This document shows positions 36,864 through 46,900 of a stretch of 64,000 nucleotides of DNA, one piece after another (position 1 is the stretch's first letter; the number at the start of each line of letters is the position of its first letter). This stretch comes from Blastopirellula marina (GTDB lineage Bacteria; Planctomycetota; Planctomycetia; Pirellulales; Pirellulaceae), in the NCBI RefSeq assembly GCF_002967765.1, contig NZ_PUHY01000015.1, positions 124,001 to 188,000 on the forward strand, given 5' to 3'. The notes beneath the pieces are model-generated. The model had not been told where the DNA came from, did not search any database, and saw only the letters and a list, made by a program, of their open reading frames with translations. A program made the position numbers and the translations under genes.

Positions 36864-38003
36864 TCACTTCGACGTTGCGCCAGCCAATTCCATGCTCGAG
36901 CTATCAGTGTTCGAAATCACCTTGTTTTCAAAACGGGATGGTTGTGGTCGACCTAACAGGTATCCCTGGAAGAGATCGACCCCCAGCGATTTCATCAGCT
37001 TGAACTGCTCTTCCGTTTCAATCCCTTCGGCCAGGCATAGTCTTCCACACTCTTTCGCGATCGCTGCCAAGGCTCCACAAATTGCTTTGTGGATCGGAGA
37101 ATTGACGGCGGAGCGAACAAGGCTCATGTCGATTTTGATCAGGTCTGGGTTAAGATCGGCCAACATATTCAAGCCTGCAAACCCTTCGCCCACATCATCC
37201 AACGCGACACGAAATCCTTTTTCTCGATAGTAGAGGAGCACATTGGTTAAATGCTCTCGGTCATCCACGGCTTCTGTTTCCACCACCTCGAAAACAATTC
37301 GGTCGGGCTCAATTCCTGCCGACTTGGCTGCGGCGATCGTCGATTTCAAACAAAAAGCAGGCTCATAAATCGCGGTTGGCAAGAAGTTGATAAGGATCGA
37401 AGCCTCATCGGGTAATACTTTTTTGGCATTCCGAATGTGGGTCTCTCGGCAAACTCGATCGAGCATAAATGTCAGTCGCTCTTGGGTTGCCCAGGCAATC
37501 AACTCGGCAGGGTAAACGAGTTGACCGTCACTTCCCACGCCACGCATGAGGCACTCGTAACCCCACACCGTTTTTCCATCACTTTGAAAGACAGGCTGAA
37601 AATGAGTCGTGATACGTCGCGCTCGTAGCAACTCAACGAGCGGAGTCGCATTCAACGGTGCAAACTCTTCTAGCGGAATGAATTGCTCGCTAGGAAGAAT
37701 TTCACAAGTCGCACTCTGGGAACAACAGCCAGAAGTGGGGGCCGCATTTTCCCAGCGTGCTGAGATCGATCCAATAAAGGCCGGTTCGAGAACTGCGCGG
37801 AGGAAATTAACGACGTCATTCACTATCAAGTAGCGAGAGTTTCCCCCAACTAACACCGAGAATTCGTTGCCGTCGTCGCATTGCTTCCAGTTTCGCAGCT
37901 CTGCAAACTGAAGAAGGTGCCCTTCCCAATCTACATTGGTTTCAAATCTTAAACGGATGCGACGTTCATCAGTTCGGCAAGCGCAAGTCACTAGATTTCT
38001 CAC
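36864..38003 (-). CDS. EAL-domain cyclic di-GMP phosphodiesterase with Cys-containing N-terminus
   Basis: EAL enzymes hydrolyse cyclic di-GMP to pGpG. The 379-residue protein starts at GTG 38003. The EAL domain (about 125-370) carries the catalytic set: E150 in YECL, N206 in INFLP, E242 in VVETE, D269/D270 in ALDDVGEGF, K290 in LIKID, E326/E329 in LAEGIET and Q346 in QGYLLGRP. It is therefore probably active despite the ECL variant of EAL. The N-terminal 110 residues match no known sensor and hold six cysteines (7, 9, 42, 93, 94, 100). No GGDEF domain or membrane span is present. It is monocistronic. Confidence 0.9.
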   Translation of the reverse strand: MRNLVTCACRTDERRIRLRFETNVDWEGHLLQFAELRNWKQCDDGNEFSVLVGGNSRYLIVNDVVNFLRAVLEPAFIGSISARWENAAPTSGCCSQSATCEILPSEQFIPLEEFAPLNATPLVELLRARRITTHFQPVFQSDGKTVWGYECLMRGVGSDGQLVYPAELIAWATQERLTFMLDRVCRETHIRNAKKVLPDEASILINFLPTAIYEPAFCLKSTIAAAKSAGIEPDRIVFEVVETEAVDDREHLTNVLLYYREKGFRVALDDVGEGFAGLNMLADLNPDLIKIDMSLVRSAVNSPIHKAICGALAAIAKECGRLCLAEGIETEEQFKLMKSLGVDLFQGYLLGRPQPSRFENKVISNTDSSSMELAGATSK

Positions 38004-38370
38004 GAATAAGTGGTCTCGAAATCATTATGGAGGATTCCAGCACTTTGATTCCTCCAAATCGATCGACTCAAGTGTTGCTTATCACTTGGCTGACAAGCCT
38101 AAATTGTCGGAAATTCCCAGCACATCAATACCCATTACCCATATGCCTACGTCACAAACCGACCGTAACGCGGTCTTGGGCTGACAAAGAACTTTCCCTT
38201 GGTTTAATCAGAAGAATCAGCCTAATCGTCAATTCAAGTCGGCGCACTGAATCAGAAATGTCTACAGCTGAAATCCGAATGCGACAATCGGATTCACTTC
38301 CATCTTCAAAGGGCGTTGTCTCACACGGAACCGGTGAAACCAGAGACTACGTTGGACAGGAGCACAAACG
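38004..38370. other. Intergenic region between the EAL gene and tRNA-Asn terminator
   Basis: This stretch holds the EAL gene promoter on the minus strand. A plus-strand open frame across 38027-38485 runs into the tRNA gene and has no family pattern, so it is not called. No repeat or RNA structure was recognised. Confidence 0.5.
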
Positions 38371-38399
38371 AAAAAAGCCGAGAACTTGCACTCTCGGCG
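38371..38399 (-). terminator. Rho-independent terminator of tRNA-Asn
   Basis: On the minus strand a 7-bp GC-rich stem (38377-38383 with 38392-38398) is followed by six Ts (38376-38371). It lies about 48 bp past the tRNA 3' end. Confidence 0.85.
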
Positions 38400-38446
38400 T
38401 TTCACGTTTACTGGTCTGTCAGCGGAGATTCCGCGTGAAAGAAAGG

Positions 38447-38520
38447 CTCCCCCGGCAGGACTCGAACCTGCGACAGGGCGGTTAACAGCCGCCTGCTCTA
38501 CCAACTGAGCTACAGGGGAT
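38447..38520 (-). tRNA. tRNA-Asn (anticodon GTT)
   Basis: The cloverleaf reads on the minus strand. The acceptor stem TCCCCTG pairs with CGGGGGA (one T-G), the D-arm has GTAGCTCAGTTGGTAGAGC, the anticodon loop is CTGTTAACC giving GTT, and the T-arm is GCAGGTTCGAGTCCTGC. The discriminator base is G at 38447. The full CCA tail is not encoded. It is followed by its own terminator. Confidence 0.97.
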
Positions 38521-38667
38521 CAGAAGTGTCTAAGTTTACTTTTTTCCTTCGCCCTTACAAGGGCACCTCAAACGAAAGTTTAGGGTGTCGGTTGCTTGCA
38601 AGGTGCGGTTGTATCGAGCAGGACAGGCCGCGGCGGAAACTGGTTCGCTGAAAAGACTTAATTTCGT

Positions 38668-39093
38668 CTAGTTGGACCGAGTTTTGGTCATTCGTACCGA
38701 GTTGCCTTGCTCGTTGTATTGGACATCGGTCATGTAGGCCTTGATAAGCATGACCCCACGGCCTGAGGGGATGTCCAGGTTTTCGTCTAGCGTCGGATCT
38801 GGCACCGCTTCTGGATTGAAGCCAGGACCCTCATCCGTGATGTGGATCAAAACTTCTTCTTTGCCCACCCGTATATCGACATGAACCGACTTGTTCGGAT
38901 CTTGTTTGTTGCCATGCTTGATCGCGTTGACGATCGCTTCCTCCGCAGCCAGATGGATTCCAAAGGAGTCGTGCGAGGCCCATTCCGCTTTTTCAAGTTG
39001 GGTTAGCAGCTCTTTGATCAGGCGCTGGCCTTCCGCCGTGTCGCTAGGGATTGTCTCCACGTAGGACCATAGCCAGTTATTGTCGTCGCCCAT
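38668..39093 (-). CDS. RsbW-like serine kinase / anti-sigma factor (HATPase)
   Basis: This 141-residue GHKL-ATPase domain protein matches RsbW/SpoIIAB-type anti-sigma serine kinases. The N-box is in LAAEEAIVNAIKHGNKQDP, the G1 box is ITDEGPGFNPEAVPDP and the G2 box is SGRGVMLIKAYMTDV. From ATG 39093 it starts MGDDNNW; a TTG at 39105 is less likely. The STAS-domain protein gene lies 162 bp upstream on the same strand, giving the antagonist-kinase pair of a partner-switching module. No sigma factor or PP2C phosphatase is nearby, so the target is unknown. Confidence 0.9.
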   Translation of the reverse strand: MGDDNNWLWSYVETIPSDTAEGQRLIKELLTQLEKAEWASHDSFGIHLAAEEAIVNAIKHGNKQDPNKSVHVDIRVGKEEVLIHITDEGPGFNPEAVPDPTLDENLDIPSGRGVMLIKAYMTDVQYNEQGNSVRMTKTRSN

Positions 39094-39255
39094 AACTAAG
39101 CGCAATCAAAATGGGAGGAGTGTTACGGGAAAAGGCAATCAGGTTTGCCTGGAACCTGATTGAAGAACTGCTGGCCACCTGGCATCGCGCCACACGACGG
39201 ATGATAGCAATAGTGTAGCGATAAAAGGTGATATACGAAAACGCCAGCCGCCCAA

Positions 39256-39615
39256 TTAGCCGCGAAATGCTGCCAAAGCGTCTGGAACGTCGTCTTTAAT
39301 ATCAAAAAGCTTGTTCAGTCGCGTGATTGCAAACACTTCCATGATTTCAGGACGGATGTTGCTCATCTTGAGCGTGCCGTCTTTCTGTTTAACGTGCTTG
39401 TCCAGACTGATCAGCTTGCCGAGCGCCGAGCTGGAAAGGAATTCGACATGCGAGAAGTTCAACAGAATTGTACGCTTGCCATCGACCTCGACTAGGTCGC
39501 TAAACTCTTGTCCGATCTCTTGGATCTGGATGTCATCGAGGATCTTCCGATCCTTGAATTCAACCACCGCGACGCCATCCACGTCCGAGATCTTAAGGCG
39601 TTTTTGGTCCGACAT
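39256..39615 (-). CDS. STAS-domain anti-sigma factor antagonist
   Basis: This 119-residue protein is a single STAS domain of the SpoIIAA/RsbV type. GVAVVEFKDRKILDD and TILLNFSHVEFLSSSALGKL are the diagnostic parts; the phosphorylatable serine lies in SSS61-63. It would bind and release the anti-sigma factor when unphosphorylated. The RsbW-like kinase gene is 162 bp downstream on the same strand. The likely output is a stress- or signal-controlled sigma factor or another switch target encoded elsewhere. Confidence 0.92.
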   Translation of the reverse strand: MSDQKRLKISDVDGVAVVEFKDRKILDDIQIQEIGQEFSDLVEVDGKRTILLNFSHVEFLSSSALGKLISLDKHVKQKDGTLKMSNIRPEIMEVFAITRLNKLFDIKDDVPDALAAFRG

Positions 39616-39885
39616 TGATTTTGTTCCCTTTACCTGAAGACTTCGCAGAATTCTAACGTAGCGAGATTCACGAACACAAAGGAAAAACGAAGCATTCTGA
39701 GAATCTTACAGGCCACTGCAGCGCCAGAATCGTCTCAAACGCTAAACCCTATGATAATTTTCACTTACGCGCTGTCAACGACCTATCGGCTTCCAGGTGG
39801 CACGCGGCTGCTAGCTGGCGATCAAATGGCTGCCGATTCGCGGAGAATTTGGTATTTGTCAGAATAATAAGAAAGCGTGTTGTGA

Positions 39886-40302
39886 TTAGTCGTTTCGCTT
39901 TCCGTCCAAAATCACGTGCTTCATCAACAAGTAGTTGCTGCCACGGTATTCGGTGATTGTACCGGTCACCACCCAAACGAGTTTGCCCGTCGACGTCTCT
40001 TGAGTTTGGACAACGCGTTCCATCATCCGATTCTCCAGGATCTTGAAGACGTGATCCCCTTCCTCGGGGGAGAAGCTGAGTCGATCGCCGATCCACTCAA
40101 AGCTGCCAATCTGATCGACGATTTCGGCTCCCTCCCGCAGACGGTTCTTCTTTTGGAACCGTTCTTCCTCCTGGCGTGCCATGTCCGTCTGCCCGGTGTC
40201 AGTGTCCTGTGCAGAAACATTCGGTGTTGACGGCGAAACGGCGGCCAATAGGAAGGCCAAACCACATAACAGGCTTACAAAACTGGGCAGCCACTTATTC
40301 AT
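39886..40302 (-). CDS. Small exported protein, unknown function
   Basis: The 138-residue product begins with a signal peptide (MNKWLPSFVSLLCGLAFLLA, cleavage after VSA). The mature part has a charged stretch DMARQEEERFQKKNRLREG and then a beta-rich region with IGSFEWIGDRLSFSPEEG, LENRMMERVVQTQE and WVVTGTITEYRGSNYLLM. I recognise no named family. The pattern of a short domain naming a length-limited OB-like beta fold is suggestive but not assignable. The ATG is followed by good coding structure and planctomycete-like signal peptide. It is divergent from the gene at 40566. Confidence 0.65.
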   Translation of the reverse strand: MNKWLPSFVSLLCGLAFLLAAVSPSTPNVSAQDTDTGQTDMARQEEERFQKKNRLREGAEIVDQIGSFEWIGDRLSFSPEEGDHVFKILENRMMERVVQTQETSTGKLVWVVTGTITEYRGSNYLLMKHVILDGKRND

Positions 40303-40565
40303 GGTCTTGGTTGCTCATAAATCGAGTTCATGGATCCACGGTAAAAGTCTAGGTTGCGATCTAATGCGCTGCCTTCTTTCTTCATCACGTTGCGGAAAAT
40401 CACGCATGTTGCGAAATCGAAACATGGCAAGATCGCGTTGCATTGTCGTAAATCAATTTTGGGAAAGGAGTTAGTCGCCTTGACTGCCTGGCGTTCAAGC
40501 ATTGGCATTACGACTGCATCAGGTGGAGGGAGGCAAACCAATCCCCCTCTACTATCAGAATTGCC

Positions 40566-41498
40566 ATGTACGATGCTTTCACTCCCTTCTCTTTTGCGCC
40601 CTTTGCTGTGGCTATTCTGTTCGTCCTGAGCGGACTGATGGCGATCGGCTCGAACATGATTCTGGCGCAGGATCTGTCGGCGACCTCCATTGTTGAGTTG
40701 ACGACTGCTAGTGGACGCACCTTTCGTGGAAGGCTCTCACCGAAGAGCGACTTCGACACCGTGCGGATTACTTCGTCGCGCGGTTCGATTGAATTGACCC
40801 GCCCAATTGCGTGGAAGGCGATTCGCGAACTGACCATCAACGAAGAGCCTGCATCGTTCGAGCATCTTAAAACGCTCATTCATCGAGTTCATGAAGCCAA
40901 CTCGCAAGATGGCCAAGTCCCTGGTTTGATCGAGATTGGCCCGTCCCAATCGATTAGTAACGAACACGAAGTGTCGGTCGAACAGAAAGAGGCAAGCCTG
41001 AAGTCGGCACCAGTTGCCTCGCTTGCGGCCTGGGCGACTTACAAGAATTGGGACAGGGATCCAAGCGTTGATGGTTTGGAAGTTACCTTCACGGCTGAGG
41101 ATACCGAAGGGATGCCAACTTCCGTGCGAGGTTATCTGGAGGCGGAACTCTACGCGTTTCACAATGAAAGCTACTCAGCGGTTCCTCAAGGCCAGGGTTC
41201 TCGGTTCGAACGGATTGGTTCCTGGCGAATCTCCTTAAACCAGACGACGGCTCGATACGATTCTCGTGTCGCTCGGCTTCCGTATCAAGGGAACTCCCCT
41301 GCCACCGACGGTGGGATCTCTCCGTACGGAATCTTGCTACTACGGCTTGTTGTCCCTGGACAGGGGACTTTCTCAGCAAGCCTGGATGACGTTCGTTTGC
41401 GGCCTTACAGTGCGATTCGTGATTCGAATCAACTGACAGGGAATCCTCGGTTCATCCAGGATGAGAATCCGAGGTATCGCCCGTACAACGCCCGTTGA
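40566..41498 (+). CDS. Exported protein of unknown function
   Basis: The 310-residue protein has a signal-like N-terminus (hydrophobic about 12-33, cleavage after LAQ near 35). Residues about 40-95 look like a small beta-rich domain (IVELTTASGRTFRGRLSPKS, VRITSSRGSIELTRPIAWKA), similar to short domains common in planctomycete secreted proteins. Residues about 150-300 (LEVTFTAEDTEGMPTSVRGY, GILLLRLVVPGQGTFSASLD) look like a beta-sandwich. No known family is certain. It is monocistronic, with a minus-strand hairpin following it. Confidence 0.7.
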   Translation: MYDAFTPFSFAPFAVAILFVLSGLMAIGSNMILAQDLSATSIVELTTASGRTFRGRLSPKSDFDTVRITSSRGSIELTRPIAWKAIRELTINEEPASFEHLKTLIHRVHEANSQDGQVPGLIEIGPSQSISNEHEVSVEQKEASLKSAPVASLAAWATYKNWDRDPSVDGLEVTFTAEDTEGMPTSVRGYLEAELYAFHNESYSAVPQGQGSRFERIGSWRISLNQTTARYDSRVARLPYQGNSPATDGGISPYGILLLRLVVPGQGTFSASLDDVRLRPYSAIRDSNQLTGNPRFIQDENPRYRPYNAR

Positions 41499-41564
41499 TT
41501 TTCCGGTGCATCTAGTTCTACCGAGCAAGGGCAGGGCAGTCATCGCCTTTCTAGCTTAGCGTGT

Positions 41565-41605
41565 CAAAAAAAACGGGCCGACCGCAAATTGGTTGCGGCC
41601 GGCCC
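41565..41605 (-). terminator. Rho-independent terminator on the minus strand
   Basis: On the minus strand a long GC-rich stem (two helices of about 6 bp each separated by one mismatch, 41573-41605) is followed by eight Ts (down to 41565). No coding gene ends near it on that strand; the nearest minus-strand gene ends at 41867. Confidence 0.8.
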
Positions 41606-41703
41606 TCGGTTGCCCCGAGCTGAACGTGGGACAGATACGCGCAGCAACGGGGTTTCCGTATCGTTATGAACTCCGTAATCCTGACGTGATGACAACTCGT
41701 CAA
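41606..41703 (-). ncRNA. Possible small RNA ending at the terminator 41565-41605
   Basis: On the minus strand a TTGACG (41703-41698) and GATTAC (41680-41675) sit 17 bp apart, like -35 and -10 elements. Transcription from about 41667 would reach the strong terminator after about 100 nt. No open frame with a ribosome-binding site fits. The promoter match is only fair, so this is a candidate. The region 41499-41866 holds nothing else that I recognise. Confidence 0.3.
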
Positions 41704-41866
41704 ATAGACTTATTTCACGTTGAAATGGGCATGATTTTACGTTGGAGGGGTACTGCAAGGCGAAGTAATGGAAGAACGTGAGTGGCGACGATACGGCAGC
41801 TAAATCTTGTTATGGCTGCCAGAGCGTTGACTCACTGAAGTTCGGAACTTCCGTGGTGGGTTTGCG

Positions 41867-42265
41867 TCAGCTGACGGCTTCAAGGTCCCGTTCAAAGAGT
41901 TCTTCGACGGGGTATTCAAGAACTGAATCAGGAAGGTCGTGAAGCTCGATGAGCTTTCGCGAAAGGAACTGGATGGCGCTAGTCGCCGAGAGCATATCTT
42001 GCATCGCAAGCGGACGTTCCATGGCTAGGAATGTCCGTACTCGTCCGAGGACAAGATCTACGAATTCAAATTCGCGCAGATACTTGTTTCGCAGATGGGG
42101 TAACGATTCCAGCACGGCGCATGTGTGGTCTTTCAGCGCACGGAATCTGGCTTGAACGATGAGAAAAGCTTCGCCCGGTTCTACGATTTCGGAATCCGAA
42201 AAATCATGGAGTTCGAGCGCATGGAAAAGTGACTTAATTGCCCCAAGCTGGGTTGTTGTTGGCAT
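41867..42265 (-). CDS. Small soluble, mostly helical protein, unknown function
   Basis: This 132-residue protein has no signal peptide or membrane span. It is helical throughout, with charged surface patterns such as LFHALELHDFSDSEIVEPGE, LPHLRNKYLREFEFVDLVLG and LSRKLIELHDLPDSVLEYPV. I do not recognise a family. The start ATG and codon use look like those of neighbouring genes. It lies about 260 bp before the possible small RNA on the same strand. Confidence 0.6.
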   Translation of the reverse strand: MPTTTQLGAIKSLFHALELHDFSDSEIVEPGEAFLIVQARFRALKDHTCAVLESLPHLRNKYLREFEFVDLVLGRVRTFLAMERPLAMQDMLSATSAIQFLSRKLIELHDLPDSVLEYPVEELFERDLEAVS

Positions 42266-42713
42266 TAGTCATGGCAACTTTCTCTGTCCCAAAAATGTGA
42301 GAAAATCAATGATCTAACGAATTTAGCTTTGGCTACGATTCAGGGGTGGGCGCGTTTTATCCTCTAAGTTTTTTGCGAAGACACACTCAATAGAGTGGGT
42401 TTGTAGCAGATCTTACTATCAGTAGCGACCACCCCGGATGGTTATTTTCTGACATGGGATGAGCTGAGTTCACTCTGCTTGATGGAGCTACGGAACAAGT
42501 CGCGGCGACAAATTAATGAAAGAGGCCAATCCTGCTTCGACCGCGGCATTAGTGGGGCCCCCTTCCAGGGAGAATGGCATTTAACCACACTCTGGTTAGG
42601 GGAACTTATTTGGCAAACTGCACGACATGTGGATCGTCAAGCAGTAGGCTCAACTGGCGTTTTCCCGGTGCAAATTCAGGGCCTAACATACCCAGGAACT
42701 TAGATAGAATCGG
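42266..42713. other. 448-bp noncoding region
   Basis: Between the 132-residue protein gene (starts 42265, minus) and the membrane protein gene (ends 42714, minus). A 74-codon plus-strand frame at 42479-42703 has no ribosome-binding site or known pattern and is not called. I see no tRNA, repeat or clear terminator. Confidence 0.5.
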
Positions 42714-43016
42714 CTAACCAGGCTTCGGCATTGCCAGGCTGTGAAGGACCAAAACGCCCCCCATTGAGATCAGTGCCCAGCCCATCCATTGCGGCGGTTT
42801 GATGGTTCGCTTTTGGGCAACCTGAGTTTGCTCGGCCGCGGCGGCGACAAACGCTGTTGGAACATCGCTCGGTTCCGCAGGTTTTGCAGCGAAACGCTTT
42901 GCAAGAAACTGGCTGGCTTCACTGGTCAGCGTCACCGAGTCGATAAGGCGAAACTGGATCCCCAGCGCCAACAGGACAATTCCAATCATGAAGTACTGGT
43001 TGCGATTGATTTCCAC
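42714..43016 (-). CDS. Small two-span membrane protein, unknown function
   Basis: The 100-residue protein has an N-terminal hydrophobic segment (FMIGIVLLALGIQFRLI, about residues 9-25), a soluble middle with Ala-rich and charged parts, and a C-terminal hydrophobic segment (MGWALISMGGVLVLHSLAM). The start is GTG at 43016; an ATG nine codons in is also possible. No family is recognised. Such small membrane proteins are common in planctomycetes. It is divergent from the response regulator at 43322, with 305 bp between them. Confidence 0.6.
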   Translation of the reverse strand: MEINRNQYFMIGIVLLALGIQFRLIDSVTLTSEASQFLAKRFAAKPAEPSDVPTAFVAAAAEQTQVAQKRTIKPPQWMGWALISMGGVLVLHSLAMPKPG

Positions 43017-43321
43017 GGGTCCGCTCCGCTGAACTTAACGTTCTTGTCTCACAGGATGTAACAATCCGTCTCTGTTTAATTTCGTGAAGTCGCAGGGGGG
43101 CGAACGAGCCTTTTCAAAAGATCGACCTCTGCAATTGTGGTGACGATTGCAACGGAAATGGGGATGAAATCGAATCAGACGATCAATCGGAGCAGATTTT
43201 GGTGGGGCTGTGAGAAATCGCGTTCGATACCGTTACCACGCGTTTGCTGCGACCTACTTATAAAAGGAGCACAAACTCCCGCGTCTTACCTGACACGGTT
43301 TTCACCGAAAGAAGTCTTGCC

Positions 43322-43717
43322 ATGAACACATCTGATTCTTCCCGTGGTCGAGCCCTGGTCTGCGATGATTCTCTCTTGATGCGCAAACTGGTGATTGATT
43401 CGCTCACAGAAGATGGGTGGACGATCGTCGGTGAAGCGCAAAACGGTAAAGAAGCCGTGGAAATGTACAAGTCGCTGACGCCTGATGTCGTGACGATGGA
43501 CATTGTCATGCCAGAACATGACGGTATTTATGGCCTGGAGCACATCATTGAGCATGATCCGGAGGCCAAAGTTGTCGTCGTCAGCGCATTAAATCAGACT
43601 TCCTTAGTTGCTGAAGCCGTCCGAAAAGGGGCTCAAGACTTCATCGTGAAGCCTTTCTTGCCGGAACATCTCCAAGAGACCATGCGACGTTTGGTTGATG
43701 CCAATCTTCCCGCATAA
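43322..43717 (+). CDS. CheY-like single-domain response regulator
   Basis: This 131-residue receiver-only protein begins at ATG 43322, preceded by AAAGAAG. The acidic pair is D15/D16 (CDDS), the phospho-acceptor is D60 in TMDIVMPEHDG, S88 is in VVSAL and K110 is in IVKPF. All active-site residues are present. The pattern MDIVMPEHDGIYGLEHI and VRKGAQDFIVKPF resembles CheY of chemotaxis systems, including the VxxGAxDFIVKPF end. No kinase gene is next to it. It is monocistronic. The upstream 305-bp gap contains its promoter but no motif I can name. Confidence 0.93.
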   Translation: MNTSDSSRGRALVCDDSLLMRKLVIDSLTEDGWTIVGEAQNGKEAVEMYKSLTPDVVTMDIVMPEHDGIYGLEHIIEHDPEAKVVVVSALNQTSLVAEAVRKGAQDFIVKPFLPEHLQETMRRLVDANLPA

Positions 43718-43922
43718 CTAGTGGCCACTAGCTGTCGAATCCGCCTGCTGACACGAATTCCGGGATTCTTGCCCCCTGATCTGCCGCATATTCGTGATAA
43801 TTCCGCGTAGAAAAGCGTTGGCAAAATCATGCCATCAGCTATCTTGTGGCGTTGGTTAAACGCCCCAAATCGGCTAGTCTTACGGAATTGCAACCAAGGC
43901 AAGCAGCGCGCGGAATAGACGT

Positions 43923-46900
43923 ATGGCCCCTGGCGTCCACGAGCCCACCATCCGAGAACAAGACGACGAACGGACTACCCTTTCGTCGCTAAGTTTCATT
44001 GGCCTTGTTTTGACGCAGTTCTTCGGCGCCGCCAACGACAATATTTTCCGTTGGTTTGTGATCGGGATCGGTAAGGAACGTTATCCCGAAGATGTTGGGG
44101 CTATTCTCATGGCAGGGACCGCCTGCATGGTGGCACCTTATCTGATTTTCGCTCCGCATGCCGCTTACTTTGCCGACCGTTTTAGCAAGCGATCGGTGAT
44201 CGTATCGTGCAAAGTGGCCGAAGTCGTCATCATGATCATCGGGCTCGGCCTCGCGTTGACCGGACAGCTTGAATGGATGTTAAGTGTCGTCTTCATGCTT
44301 GGGGCCCAAAGTGCGATGTACGGTCCCGCCAAGCTGGGGGCCATTCCCGAAATACTCAAGACCAAGCATATCTCGTCCGCGAATGGAATCATCGGCCTAG
44401 CAACCGTGGTCGCCACGGCACTGGGCACGATCGTCGGTAACCTTCTTAGCGACTATACCCATCAAGGCACAACCCATTTGTGGGCAGCTGGCCTCATCAT
44501 GGTCGGTTTCGCACTGGTCGGTATCGTGACCAGCATGTGGATTCAGCGACTTCCGGTGAATCAGCCTGACATGAAGTTCCCTTGGAATCCGTTCAAGAAC
44601 GTCCTGAAAGATTTGAAGGTCTTACGAGCCAATCAGGCAATTTTCTACGTAGCCGTGGGAAGTGCGTTCTTCTGGACATTGGCGGCATTGGCCCAGTTGA
44701 ACATCGATCAGTTCGCTTCGGAAAGTGGTGCGACCAATCAAACCGATGTTGGGCCACTTCTCGCTGTGCTTGTCGTCGGAACCGCGGTAGGGTGCGTGCT
44801 TGCCGGGTACTGGTCGCAAGGTCACGTTGAAATGGGGATTCTCCCGCTCGGGGCGACCGGTTTGGCGATATGTTCGTTCTTCTTATTCCTCACGCCTGAA
44901 AACATCGTCAACGAGGCGGGCCAGCAGAATTTCGTTTTCTTCTTTGCCAGCTTGTTGTTGTTCCTTATGGGGCTCTCGGCTGGTCTGTTCGAGGTTCCCT
45001 TAGCGGCATTCCTTCAGCATCGAGCTCCGGCCGAGAAACGGGGGACCATTCTCGCCGCGACGAATTTCCTCACGTTCGGTGGGATTCTATTCATCTCGGT
45101 CGTCTTCTGGGGATTGACCGAGCGTGTTTACGAAGGAAGTGTTGAAAACATCGGGCAGATCGCCAAGTTGGAGATCAGTCCAGAGTTCAAGTCGACGGTC
45201 GACAAGGAAGCAACTCAGCTCAAAGCTGATTTACAGAAGGATCCAGAAGCTACCGTCGAACCGGATGCTATCGCGAAGTCTCTTTCGTCAAGCGAGGAAG
45301 AGCAGAAGTATGCATTCGCTTCGCTTTTACTGACCCAACTTCAAGTCGCGTTTGCCGACGAAAAACCGCCGGAAAAGAGCAAGCTGATCGATCGGTATCC
45401 AGACGATAAACGCCTTGTCGGTCAGGTCTTTCTGCAGGCGACGAAACTTCCGATCCTAAGTTCGCGTCAGATCTTTTTGCTGTGTAGCGCGGTTACGATT
45501 CCCATTCTATTTTACATTCTTTATCTCCTGCCTCAGAACTCGCTCCGGTTTCTGGTATGGTTGGCGAGCGAAACCTTCTACCGCATTCGTGTTCACGATC
45601 GCGAAAATCTGCCAGCCGAAGGGGGCGCTTTGCTCGTGTCGAATCACGTTTCGTGGCTCGACGGTGTGCTGTTGATGCTGACTAGTAGCCGACCGGTCCG
45701 CATGTTGGTTTGGGGTGGCAATTTCAAGAGCGAATGGTTCCGCCGGTTCGTTGAATACCATGGGGCGATCCTGATCGATCGAGGGCCGAAAGGCATTCAA
45801 CGGGCGCTTCAGGCGGGACGTGAGGCAATCGAGAATGGGGAGCTCGTTTGCGTCTTTGCCGAAGGCGGAATTACACGCAGTGGACAGATTCAAGGTTTCC
45901 GACCGGGCCTGCTTAAGATGGTCGAAGGTACGTCGGCTCCCGTGGTGCCGGTGTTTATTGACGAACTTTGGGGTAGTGTCTTCACGTTCAGTGATGGGCG
46001 GTTCTTCTGGAAGATGCCGCGAAGTTTGCAAATCCCGATTTCGATTCACTTTGGCGAACCGATCGATCCTCCCCACGGCATTCACCAGATTCGTCAGGCC
46101 GTTCAAGAGCTCGGGGCGATCGCGTTCAAGCGTCGTGTCGACCGCGTAATTCCACCAGCGAAGACCATGCTTCGCATCTGTAAGAGCCGATTGTTCAGTT
46201 CAAAGGTTGCGGACTCGACGGGGGTCGACTTGTCTGGCGGTATCTTCCTGACACGAATCCTGGTGCTTCGTCGTCTGTTGAATCGGCACATCCTCAAGCG
46301 GCGAAAAGAGGAGCAATATGTCGGTGTCCTGCTACCTCCATCGGTTGCTGGAGCCGCGGTGAACGGGGCATTGGCGCTCGATCGACGTGTCGCCGTTAAC
46401 TTGAATTACACCACCAGCAACGAGGTGATGAACTACTGCATTAAAAAGTGTGGTATTCAATCGGTGCTGACCAGCCGGAAGTTTATGGACAAGTTCGACT
46501 GGGACCTCGATTGCGAAGTCGTATACCTGGAAGATTTGGCCAGCAAGCCAACCGCGTGGGATAAGATCAGCTGCCTGTTCACCGCTTTCGTGACACCAAG
46601 TTGGATCTTAGACCGCGTCTATGGGCTGAATAAGATCGGCCCGAACGACACGCTTACCGTTATCTTCACGTCAGGATCGACCGGCGTGCCGAAAGGGGTT
46701 CAGCTGACCCACGCAAACGTGTCGTCCAATGTGCAAGCTATCCAGCAGATGATTCACCTCAATCGCAGCGACGTGATCATTGGCATTCTTCCGTTCTTCC
46801 ATTCCTTTGGATACACGGTCACGCTGTGGACGCTGTTTGGAATCGACGTCAAGCTGGCCTACCACTTCAGCCCGCTTGAACCGAAGGTGATCGGTAATCT

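Noticed and set aside
38027-38485. 152-codon open frame on the plus strand
   Set aside because: It runs antisense through the tRNA-Asn gene and its terminator, has no family pattern and no ribosome-binding site.
41564-41758. 64-codon minus-strand frame over the possible small RNA
   Set aside because: It reads straight through the terminator stem and lacks a ribosome-binding site.
42479-42703. 74-codon open frame on the plus strand
   Set aside because: No ribosome-binding site, no recognisable domain and odd composition; treated as noncoding.
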